NCBI GenBank assembly: GCA_965372385.1 | Contig: CBDVCD010000071.1 | Coordinates: 1 to 12,910 of the forward strand | Direction of reading: 5' to 3' | From: JASJBU01 sp965372385 | Lineage (GTDB): Bacteria; Pseudomonadota; Gammaproteobacteria; Chromatiales; Chromatiaceae | DNA: 12,910 bases | Shown: in pieces, positions 1 through 6,055 of the stretch | Layout of the letters: every line of letters begins with the position of its first letter | How positions within the stretch are numbered: the stretch's first letter is position 1 | Made by a program: the position numbers and the translations under genes | The notes under the pieces: model-generated | What the model was told of the DNA's origin: nothing | What the model saw: only the letters and a program-made list of their open reading frames with translations | Database searches by the model: none

Positions 1-14
1 GCATCTTCACACAA

Positions 15-57
15 AGCGACTATCGTCGCTAATCGCAGCCACGGGCAGCTCCTACAG
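15..57 (-). repeat. REP-like intergenic repeat downstream of argG
   Basis: Read on the minus strand, the element begins CTGTAGGAGC, passes through an imperfect GC-rich stem (GCAGCC / GGCAGC, one mismatch, plus-strand 35-49) and ends in a perfect 6-bp hairpin (AGCGAC, loop TATC, GTCGCT, 15-30). A GTAGGAG head followed by a short imperfect palindrome is the usual form of REP elements in Pseudomonas and other gammaproteobacteria. It starts about 24 bp after the argG stop, where such elements commonly sit, and may protect or end the transcript. There is no T-run, so I do not call it an intrinsic terminator. Confidence 0.55.
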
Positions 58-80
58 AGGCTGAATAGTTACATAATGGC

Positions 81-1307
81 CTATTTGTGCCCCTTTGCTG
101 CCGCCACGCGAAGACGCAACGCATTTAACTTGATGAAGCCCTCAGCATCTTTCTGATTGTAGGCACCGGCATCGTCCTCGAAAGTGGCGATAGATTCATC
201 GAACAGGCTGTTGCTGGCTGACTTGCGACCCGCCACATAGACATTCCCTTTATAGAGTTTGAGCCGCACCACACCATTCACGACCTCCTGAGTCTGGTCT
301 ATGGCAGACTGCAGCATCTCCCGCTCAGGTGCGAACCAATAACCGTTATAGATCAGCTTGGCATAACGCGGCATCAGCTCATCCTTCATGTGCCCCGCTT
401 CGCGATCCAGCGTCAGGGATTCCATCGCCCGATGCGCCTTAAGGAGAATAGTACCGCCGGGGGTTTCATAGCAACCACGGGATTTCATCCCAACGTAGCG
501 ATTCTCTACGATGTCGGCGCGACCTACACCGTTCTCCCCACCCAATTTATTCAGGGTTGCAAGCACCGTTGCCGGCGTCATCGGTTCACCATCGATGGCC
601 ACCGCATCACCCTTCTCGAAGGTGATTTCGATATAAGTGGGCTCATCTGGCGCCTCTTCCGGGGAGACGGACCAGCGCCACATTTGATTGTCCGGCTCGG
701 TCCAGGGATCCTCCAGGTCATAACCTTCATAGGAGATATGCAGCAGATTGGCATCCATGGAATAGGGCGATTTCTTGCCCTCCCGTTTCATCTCGATGGA
801 GATGCCGTGATTTTCCGCATAGGCCAACAGTTTTTCCCGCGAGGTGAGATCCCACTCACGCCAGGGGGCTATGATCTTGATATCTGGGCGCAGGGCATAA
901 GCACTCAGCTCGAAACGTACCTGATCGTTACCCTTGCCGGTAGCTCCGTGAGAGATGGCATCCGCACCGGTTTCATTGGCGATCTCAATCAGGCGTTTGG
1001 CGATCAGCGGACGGGCGATAGAGGTACCCAGGAGGTACTCCCCTTCATAGATCGCATTCGCACGAAACATGGGAAAGACATAATCTCGCGCGAACTCCTC
1101 GGTCAGGTCCTCGATGTAGATCTCCTTGACGCCGGCAGCTTCCGCCTTGGCACGTACCGGCTCCACCTCTTCACCCTGACCTATGTCAGCGGTAAAGGTG
1201 ACTACCTCACACTGATACTCGTCCTGCAGCCATTTGACGATAATGGAGGTATCCAGACCGCCAGAGTATGCCAATACCACTTTTTTTATGTCATCTTTGG
1301 ACATCAT
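81..1307 (-). CDS. argG: Argininosuccinate synthase
   Basis: The enzyme joins citrulline and aspartate using ATP to form argininosuccinate, the penultimate step of arginine synthesis, in the cytoplasm. The 408-residue product has the N-type ATP pyrophosphatase loop YSGGLDTS at residues 14-21 and the substrate-binding stretch GATGKGNDQVRFE at 121-133. Its length is that of the common short (about 400 residue) bacterial form rather than the 447-residue E. coli type. The frame stays open 39 codons upstream, but I place the start at the first of two tandem ATGs (1307, then 1304): AGGAG lies 7 bases before it, and the N-terminus (MMSKDDIKKVVLAYSGG) then matches the family. It lies downstream of ilvC on the same strand, but the 263-bp gap with hairpins suggests a separate transcript. 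No clear ArgR box was found. Confidence 0.96.
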   Translation of the reverse strand: MMSKDDIKKVVLAYSGGLDTSIIVKWLQDEYQCEVVTFTADIGQGEEVEPVRAKAEAAGVKEIYIEDLTEEFARDYVFPMFRANAIYEGEYLLGTSIARPLIAKRLIEIANETGADAISHGATGKGNDQVRFELSAYALRPDIKIIAPWREWDLTSREKLLAYAENHGISIEMKREGKKSPYSMDANLLHISYEGYDLEDPWTEPDNQMWRWSVSPEEAPDEPTYIEITFEKGDAVAIDGEPMTPATVLATLNKLGGENGVGRADIVENRYVGMKSRGCYETPGGTILLKAHRAMESLTLDREAGHMKDELMPRYAKLIYNGYWFAPEREMLQSAIDQTQEVVNGVVRLKLYKGNVYVAGRKSASNSLFDESIATFEDDAGAYNQKDAEGFIKLNALRLRVAAAKGHK

Positions 1308-1355
1308 AAATCTTCTCCTGAAACGCAACCGCCAACCCGAAGGGTGAGCAAGGAC

Positions 1356-1376
1356 CGTTTGTCCAGTGGACAAACG
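1356..1376. repeat. Perfect 9-bp inverted repeat upstream of argG
   Basis: CGTTTGTCC (1356-1364) and its exact reverse complement GGACAAACG (1368-1376) are separated by three bases (AGT). The repeat lies 49-69 bp upstream of the argG start. It could be an operator or an RNA hairpin in the argG leader, and its tight loop suits an RNA stem better than a typical dimeric protein site. No T-run follows on either strand, so it is not an intrinsic terminator. Confidence 0.6.
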
Positions 1377-1391
1377 CAGCCTTGCGAACGA

Positions 1392-1433
1392 CCGGCCAGG
1401 GATGGCCGGGCCGGAACCCTCCACCAGGGATGG
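1392..1433. repeat. Hairpin plus direct repeat, probable dispersed intergenic element
   Basis: CCGGCCA (1392-1398) and TGGCCGG (1403-1409) form a 7-bp stem around GGGA. In addition, the 10-mer CCAGGGATGG occurs twice, at 1396-1405 and 1424-1433, 28 bp apart. Paired AGGGATGG units next to a GC-rich palindrome resemble short dispersed intergenic elements I have seen in gammaproteobacterial genomes. Its copy number elsewhere in this genome cannot be seen from here. It lies between ilvC and argG. Confidence 0.5.
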
Positions 1434-1570
1434 TTCAACATATAATTATTCCGTGATTACCCTATCCTTGGGCGAGTCGGAATCCATTACCCAGAGGACG
1501 AACAGAGCAACAAACGACTGCTTGCAATGGATAGCCAGACCCTCCCCCACCATTAAGAACGGTTCAAGAT

Positions 1571-2587
1571 TCAGTTCTTTTCCATATCAACAATCTTCTT
1601 GATCCAGGGCATCATCCCCCGCAACCGTTCGCCCACCTGCTCGATGGGATGCGCCGCATTCAGACGCCGATTGGCGGTCATGGAAGGATAGTTGAGCTGG
1701 CCCTCCATGATGAACTGCTTGGCATATTCACCGGTCTGGATATGGTGCAGGGCCTGTTTCATCGCCGCCCGGCTCTGCTCGTTGATCACCTTGGGCCCGG
1801 TCACATACTCACCATACTCCGCATTGTTGGAGATGGAGTAGTTCATGTTGGCAATGCCACCCTCGTACATCAGGTCGACGATCAGCTTCAGCTCGTGCAG
1901 GCACTCGAAGTAGGCCATCTCCGGCGCATAGCCCGCCTCGGTCAGAGTCTCGAAACCGGCCTTGACCAGTTCAACCACACCACCGCAGAGCACCGCCTGC
2001 TCACCGAACAGGTCGGTCTCGGTCTCATCCTTGAAGCTGGTCTCGATGATGCCGGTACGACCACCACCAATGGCGGAAGCATAGGAGAGGGCGGTCTCTT
2101 TAGCCGTGCCAGTGGCATCCTGATAGACCGCTACCAGGTCAGGGATACCCCCCCCTTTCTCGAATTCGCTACGCACGGTATGGCCAGGTGCCTTGGGTGC
2201 AATCATGATCACATCCAGATCCTCGCGTGGAACGATCTGGTTGTAATGAATGGCAAATCCGTGGGCAAAGGCCAGGGCGGCGCCATTTTTGATATGCGGC
2301 TCAATCTGAGCACGGTAGAGGCTAGACTGAAATTCGTCAGGCGCCAGAATCATCACCACATCCGCTGCCTGCACCGACTCCTCAATAGGTTTAACCGTAA
2401 GACCTGCATTTTGCGCCTTGATCGCGGAAGGGGAGCCCTCACGCAAGCCGACAATGACATTGACGCCAGAATCCTGCAGGTTATTCGCATGGGCATGGCC
2501 CTGAGAACCGTAGCCGATGATGGCGACCGTCTTGCCCCTGATAATAGAGAGATCGCAGTCTTTGTCGTAATAAACGTTAATAGCCAT
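1571..2587 (-). CDS. ilvC: Ketol-acid reductoisomerase, class I, NADP-type
   Basis: IlvC converts acetolactate or acetohydroxybutyrate to the dihydroxy acid with NADPH and Mg2+, the second common step of valine, leucine and isoleucine synthesis. The 338-residue product is the standard class I (short) length. The Rossmann motif GYGSQGHAHA is at residues 25-34, the catalytic lysine in APKAPGH is K132, and the metal ligands are probably D192 and E196 (DLFGEQ) with E228 and E232. The start (AAGGA five bases before ATG) gives the usual MAINVYYDKDCDLS N-terminus; the upstream 37 in-frame codons look non-coding. The Shine-Dalgarno sits in a small ATTCC-GAA-GGAAT hairpin, which may temper initiation. 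It lies 49 bp after ilvN, the last gene of ilvB-ilvN-ilvC. No terminator is evident after the stop. Confidence 0.97.
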   Translation of the reverse strand: MAINVYYDKDCDLSIIRGKTVAIIGYGSQGHAHANNLQDSGVNVIVGLREGSPSAIKAQNAGLTVKPIEESVQAADVVMILAPDEFQSSLYRAQIEPHIKNGAALAFAHGFAIHYNQIVPREDLDVIMIAPKAPGHTVRSEFEKGGGIPDLVAVYQDATGTAKETALSYASAIGGGRTGIIETSFKDETETDLFGEQAVLCGGVVELVKAGFETLTEAGYAPEMAYFECLHELKLIVDLMYEGGIANMNYSISNNAEYGEYVTGPKVINEQSRAAMKQALHHIQTGEYAKQFIMEGQLNYPSMTANRRLNAAHPIEQVGERLRGMMPWIKKIVDMEKN

Positions 2588-2636
2588 TTGATTCCTTCGG
2601 AATATTTTTGAATTGTTAATTCCTACAATTGGATCA

Positions 2637-3128
2637 TCAGAGCCCAAGCCCCTTGGGTCCACGGGCGATACCGGACGGGCCAGTGCGCACCACCTCAACG
2701 ATCAGTTCGTCATTCACCGCCTCGATGAAGGCATCGAGTTTGCAGGCCGCTCCGGTCAGTTCGACGATGTAGCTGGTATCCGTGACATCGATGATCTTGC
2801 CGCGGAAGATATCCACCAGACGCTTGATCTCTTCACGTTGGGTGCGTTCGGCCCGCAGCTTGACCATCATCAACTCACGCTCCATGTGTGAGCCCTCGGA
2901 GAGATCCACCAGCTTGACCACATCGATCAGTTTATTCAGCTGCTTGGTGATCTGCTCAATGATCTCGTCGCTGCCCCGGGTCACCAAGGTCAGCCGGGAG
3001 AGACTGGGGTCCTGGGTCGGCGCTACGGTCAATGACTCGATGTTGTAACCACGTGCGGTGAACAGTCCTGCGACCCGGGAGAGTGCACCGGATTCGTTTT
3101 CCATCAGTATTGAAATAATATGCCGCAT
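2637..3128 (-). CDS. ilvN: Acetolactate synthase small (regulatory) subunit
   Basis: This is the regulatory subunit of acetohydroxyacid synthase; it activates the large subunit and confers valine feedback inhibition in this family. The 163-residue product has the same length as E. coli IlvH. The N-terminal ACT domain (about residues 2-76) opens with MRHIISILMENESGALSRVAGLF, the region that binds valine at the dimer interface in IlvH, and a C-terminal AHAS small-subunit domain follows (about 84-158). Its ATG shares an A with the TAA stop of ilvB (TAATG), which implies translational coupling and balanced subunit output. It could equally be named ilvH. Confidence 0.95.
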   Translation of the reverse strand: MRHIISILMENESGALSRVAGLFTARGYNIESLTVAPTQDPSLSRLTLVTRGSDEIIEQITKQLNKLIDVVKLVDLSEGSHMERELMMVKLRAERTQREEIKRLVDIFRGKIIDVTDTSYIVELTGAACKLDAFIEAVNDELIVEVVRTGPSGIARGPKGLGL

Positions 3129-4846
3129 TAGACCAACTCGCTCTCCGGTGACAGGTACATCTCGTGGTGACCTTTACCCGCCGCTATCATGGGGTAGACA
3201 TTTTCCGTCGGATCGACCACCACATCCAAAAAGACCAACCGGTCCTTCATCGAGAAGGCCTCCTGCATGGCACCTTCAAGCTCTTCCGGCTTTTCGATAC
3301 GCATACCCACATGCCCATAGGCCTCCGCCAACTTCACAAAATCAGGGGTAACGCTCATGCCCGACTGGGAGTAGCGGCCCTCGTAGAAAAACTCCTGCCA
3401 TTGCCGCACCATGCCCATATAGCCATTGTTTAACAGGATGATCTTGATCGGCAGTTCATACTGCAGGCAGGTAGCCAGCTCCTGAATACACATCTGGATA
3501 CTCGACTCACCCGTTACACAGGCCACCGTTGCATCCGGGTGTGCCATCTGCACGCCTATCGCCGCCGGCAGACCAAATCCCATGGTGCCCAGACCTCCGG
3601 AGTTGATCCAGCGACGCGGCTTGTCGAACGAGTAGAACTGGGCCGTGAACATCTGGTGCTGGCCCACATCGCAGGTCACAAAGGCATCACCTTTGGTCAC
3701 CTTGTGCAGTACCTCCACGGCATACTGAGGCTTGATCAGTTTACTTTCTGTATCGTATTTCAGACATTCCATGGAACGCCATTTATCGATCTGCGCCCAC
3801 CACTTTTTCAGCGCCTCTACATTGGGTCCCTTTTTATGCTCACTGACCACTTTGAGCATATCTTTCAGTACCTGCTTTACCGGCCCTACGATCGGCACGT
3901 CCACCCTCACATTCTTGGAGATGGATGACGGATCAATATCGATATGAATGATGGTCGCATTGGGACAGAACTGCTTCACATGACCGGTAACGCGGTCATC
4001 GAAACGCGCCCCAACCGCGATCAGCACATCCGTCTCATGCATCGCCATATTGGCCTCGTAGGTGCCATGCATACCCAACATGCCGATGAAGTGCTTACCA
4101 CTGCCCGGATAGGAGCCGAGCCCCATCAAGGTCTGGGTAATGGGGAAATTCAGCTCTTCAACCAGATCGGTCAATGGCTTGGCCGCATTGTCAAGCACCA
4201 CGCCCCCCCCGGTGTAAAAGACCGGACGTTCCGCCTGCAACATGATGTTGACCGCCTTCTTGATCTGCCCCAGATGCCCCTTTACCACCGGATTATAGGA
4301 GCGCATCTTGATCTTCTTGGGGTAGTCATAAGTGACCTTGATCCCCGGGTCGGTGATATCCTTTGGGATGTCGACCACCACAGGCCCCGGACGACCGGTT
4401 GTCGCTATATAGAAGGCCTTTTTTATGGTTTCGGCGAGATCTTCCACCCGCTTAACCAGAAAATTGTGCTTTACACAGGGGCGCGTGATACCGACGGTGT
4501 CCGCCTCCTGAAAGGCGTCACTGCCAATCACCGGAGTCGGCACCTGGCCGGTCAGCACCACGATGGGAATAGAGTCCATATAGGCAGTGGCAATACCGGT
4601 CACCGCATTCGTCGCTCCCGGGCCGGAGGTAACCAGCGCGACGCCGGGTTTTCCGGTAGAGCGGGCATAGCCGTCAGCCGCATGGGCCGCCCCCTGCTCA
4701 TGGCGCACCAGAATATGCTTGACGGAGTCCTGCTTAAAAAGCGCATCATAGATATGCAGAACGGCACCCCCCGGATAACCGAACACATGCTCCACGCCCT
4801 CGTCCTTCAAACATTGAACGACGATCTCGCCACCACTCAATTCCAC
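3128..4846 (-). CDS. ilvB: Acetolactate synthase large (catalytic) subunit
   Basis: A thiamine-diphosphate and FAD enzyme that condenses two pyruvates, or pyruvate with 2-oxobutyrate, as the committed step to branched-chain amino acids. The 572 residues match E. coli IlvI in length. The N-terminal TPP domain carries the catalytic glutamate E50 in RHEQGAAHAADGYAR, a central FAD-linked domain follows, and the C-terminal TPP-binding domain runs from about 385. The Mg/TPP motif, normally GDGS or GEGS, reads GESS at residues 446-449, followed by IQMCIQEL and ending at LNNGYMG. The start is GTG at 4846, with GGAGG eight bases upstream. It is the first gene of the operon behind the promoter at 4907-4935. 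The 5' leader is about 55 bases and has no branched-chain-rich leader peptide, so classical attenuation is not supported. It could equally be named ilvI. Confidence 0.96.
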   Translation of the reverse strand: MELSGGEIVVQCLKDEGVEHVFGYPGGAVLHIYDALFKQDSVKHILVRHEQGAAHAADGYARSTGKPGVALVTSGPGATNAVTGIATAYMDSIPIVVLTGQVPTPVIGSDAFQEADTVGITRPCVKHNFLVKRVEDLAETIKKAFYIATTGRPGPVVVDIPKDITDPGIKVTYDYPKKIKMRSYNPVVKGHLGQIKKAVNIMLQAERPVFYTGGGVVLDNAAKPLTDLVEELNFPITQTLMGLGSYPGSGKHFIGMLGMHGTYEANMAMHETDVLIAVGARFDDRVTGHVKQFCPNATIIHIDIDPSSISKNVRVDVPIVGPVKQVLKDMLKVVSEHKKGPNVEALKKWWAQIDKWRSMECLKYDTESKLIKPQYAVEVLHKVTKGDAFVTCDVGQHQMFTAQFYSFDKPRRWINSGGLGTMGFGLPAAIGVQMAHPDATVACVTGESSIQMCIQELATCLQYELPIKIILLNNGYMGMVRQWQEFFYEGRYSQSGMSVTPDFVKLAEAYGHVGMRIEKPEELEGAMQEAFSMKDRLVFLDVVVDPTENVYPMIAAGKGHHEMYLSPESELV

Positions 4847-4906
4847 GTTGGGAACCTCCCCATCACACCGAAGACATCGGCAGAAATTTTAATATCGAAA
4901 CAGTAC

Positions 4907-4935
4907 AAAATACTAATACTACCATCTCAGGTCAA
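4907..4935 (-). promoter_or_regulatory. Probable sigma-70 promoter of ilvB-ilvN-ilvC
   Basis: On the minus strand, TTGACC (4930-4935) is followed after exactly 17 bases by TATTTT (4907-4912). The -35 matches 5 of 6 consensus bases and the -10 matches 4 of 6. Transcription would start near 4900, leaving a leader of about 55 bases with GGAGG before the GTG start. The rest of the 222-bp divergent gap toward 5068 shows no clear promoter for the plus-strand gene. Confidence 0.6.
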
Positions 4936-5068
4936 GCTGACTTTGGAGCAAGTGCGGGCATGTCTCCTTCAGTTAGAATTCAAGAATAGAATAGCTGAGC
5001 CGAATCTCTTGCTAACACCCTGCTTCCACATGGTTAGGGCTTCCCATGCACCAGAGGTATGCTGAACA

Positions 5069-5518
5069 ATGAACTATTTTCAACTCATCTGCTGCGGCCT
5101 CCTGGTCTACTCCGCATCCGGATACACCCAAGCCTACCGGTGGGTGGATGAAAACGGCAGCGTCAGTTATTCACAAACGCCACCGCCCTCTGGTGAGGTA
5201 GAGATAATAAAAGCCAGTCCATCTTCGAAAGGCACCTCAACCGAAGCGATAGAACGATTAAACAAGCTGCGCCAACAGCTGGAAGATCGCAAGGAAGATC
5301 GTCAACTAGCCGAAAAGACCCGCAAACAAGCCGAGGAAAAATCTGTTAAACACGAACAAAACTGCGTGAATGCTCAATCGAACCTGGGTAGACTGGAGAG
5401 TCAGGGAAACCGTCTATTGCGCACTTCTGACGGCCAATACATACGACTGACGGAAGCAGAGCGCCAAGCCCGGATGCAGACCGCGCGTGACAACATCAAG
5501 GCCAATTGTACCCGATAG
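5069..5518 (+). CDS. Small secreted DUF4124 domain protein
   Basis: The 149-residue protein has an N-terminal hydrophobic segment that ends in a plausible signal peptidase I site (GYTQA, cleavage after A22). The mature part starts at once with YRWVDENGSVSYSQTPP (23-39), the hallmark of DUF4124, a short domain common at the N-terminus of gammaproteobacterial envelope proteins of unknown function. Residues about 58-95 are rich in Lys, Arg, Glu and Gln and probably form a coiled coil. Two cysteines in the mature chain, C99 and C147, could form a disulfide. The signal peptide lacks a basic N-region and has a CC pair at 8-9, but no lipobox. The ribosome site is weak (GAGG, about 11 bases upstream). 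The next gene starts 17 bp after the stop, so the two are probably co-transcribed. The molecular function is unknown. Confidence 0.85.
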   Translation: MNYFQLICCGLLVYSASGYTQAYRWVDENGSVSYSQTPPPSGEVEIIKASPSSKGTSTEAIERLNKLRQQLEDRKEDRQLAEKTRKQAEEKSVKHEQNCVNAQSNLGRLESQGNRLLRTSDGQYIRLTEAERQARMQTARDNIKANCTR

Positions 5519-5535
5519 GGTTTTAGGAGGGTGGC

Positions 5536-5880
5536 ATGCCAGTATTGAAGATAGAGACCAATGTGGAGATTTCTTCTGGGGCCCGGGCTGATCTGCTCAA
5601 AAAGGCCTCGGCCAAGGTGGCGCAGATCCTCGGCAAACCCGAACGCTACGTTATGGTGATGCTCGAACCCAATCCACATATGCTCTTTGCCGGCGAAGAT
5701 TCTTCCCTCGCTTATCTTGAGTTGAAGAGTATAGGTCTGCCCGGCGATAGAACCAGCGAACTCTCAGATGCGCTCAGCAATCTGATCAACGATCAGCTGG
5801 CCATCCCTCAGGACCGAATCTACATTGAGTTCGTCAACGCGGAACGTCATATGTGGGGTTGGAGCGGCAGCACATTCTAG
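5536..5880 (+). CDS. MIF / phenylpyruvate tautomerase family protein
   Basis: This 114-residue protein has the length and pattern of the macrophage migration inhibitory factor family: an N-terminal Met-Pro (Pro becomes the catalytic base once Met is removed), a lysine in ILGKPERYVMV (K34), the SIG segment at 65-67, and the C-terminal YIEFVNAERHMWGWSGSTF-like end that corresponds to the human DMNAANVGWNNSTF region. Family members tautomerise keto/enol phenylpyruvate-like compounds as trimers; the physiological substrate in bacteria is generally unknown. The CxxC thiol motif of human MIF is absent (LAYL at that place), so only the tautomerase chemistry is expected. AGGAGG five bases before the ATG makes the start clear. 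It follows the DUF4124 gene by 17 bp. Confidence 0.88.
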   Translation: MPVLKIETNVEISSGARADLLKKASAKVAQILGKPERYVMVMLEPNPHMLFAGEDSSLAYLELKSIGLPGDRTSELSDALSNLINDQLAIPQDRIYIEFVNAERHMWGWSGSTF

Positions 5881-5891
5881 CGGATATTACA

Positions 5892-5974
5892 TCTCCCCAT
5901 TCACCCGTTGAGTCTCTCAATGCGAACCTTCGCATTGATACTGCCACTGTCGGGGAGAGACCAAACCTTTTTTT
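5892..5974 (+). other. Nested stem-loops with a T-run between the MIF-like gene and proS
   Basis: A perfect 10-bp inverted repeat (TCAATGCGAA, two bases CC, TTCGCATTGA; 5917-5938) lies inside a longer-range 7-bp pairing (TCTCCCC 5892-5898 with GGGGAGA 5952-5958). Seven T residues follow at 5968-5974, about 9 bases after the outer stem. TTGAG (5908-5912) can also pair with CTCAA (5916-5920), which would compete with the inner hairpin. This could be a loose terminator for the upstream pair of genes or a structured proS leader. The distance to the T-run is long for a standard intrinsic terminator. Confidence 0.45.
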
Positions 5975-6055
5975 CTTCAGCAAGATTACAGTGGTGGATC
6001 ACGCCAGCGCAGGCTAAAATCCCGCCTTTTAGCAAATTAAGAGCGGATCCCCACC

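Noticed and set aside
390..1445. 351-codon open frame antisense to argG
   Set aside because: It lies on the opposite strand of a full, family-typical argG, has no recognisable domain and arises from codon bias. The same holds for long antisense frames over ilvB (3944-5065), ilvC (1649-2611), proS (6029-6961) and the aldolase gene (9514-10365).
1430..1460. Possible ArgR box or promoter for argG around TATAATTATTCC
   Set aside because: Only one half-site (ATTC) agrees with the ARG consensus, the other half fails, and no -35 pairs with the AT-rich stretch on the minus strand.
1308..1570. Intrinsic terminator after ilvC or before argG
   Set aside because: The stems are present, but none is followed by a T-run on the minus strand.
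4930..4964. Mini-frame MPALAPKSA on the minus strand after AAGGAG, considered as an ilv leader peptide
   Set aside because: It lies upstream of the best ilv promoter, its end overlaps the -35, it is not rich in Ile/Val/Leu codons, and its ribosome-site spacing is too short.
4971..4992. Two TAGAAT boxes considered as -10 elements for the DUF4124 gene
   Set aside because: Neither has a recognisable -35 at proper spacing. The true promoter of that gene remains unidentified.
5986..6020. Promoter for proS using TAAAAT at 6015-6020
   Set aside because: No acceptable -35 lies at 16-19 bases (the best is TGGTGG), so it is not listed as a feature.
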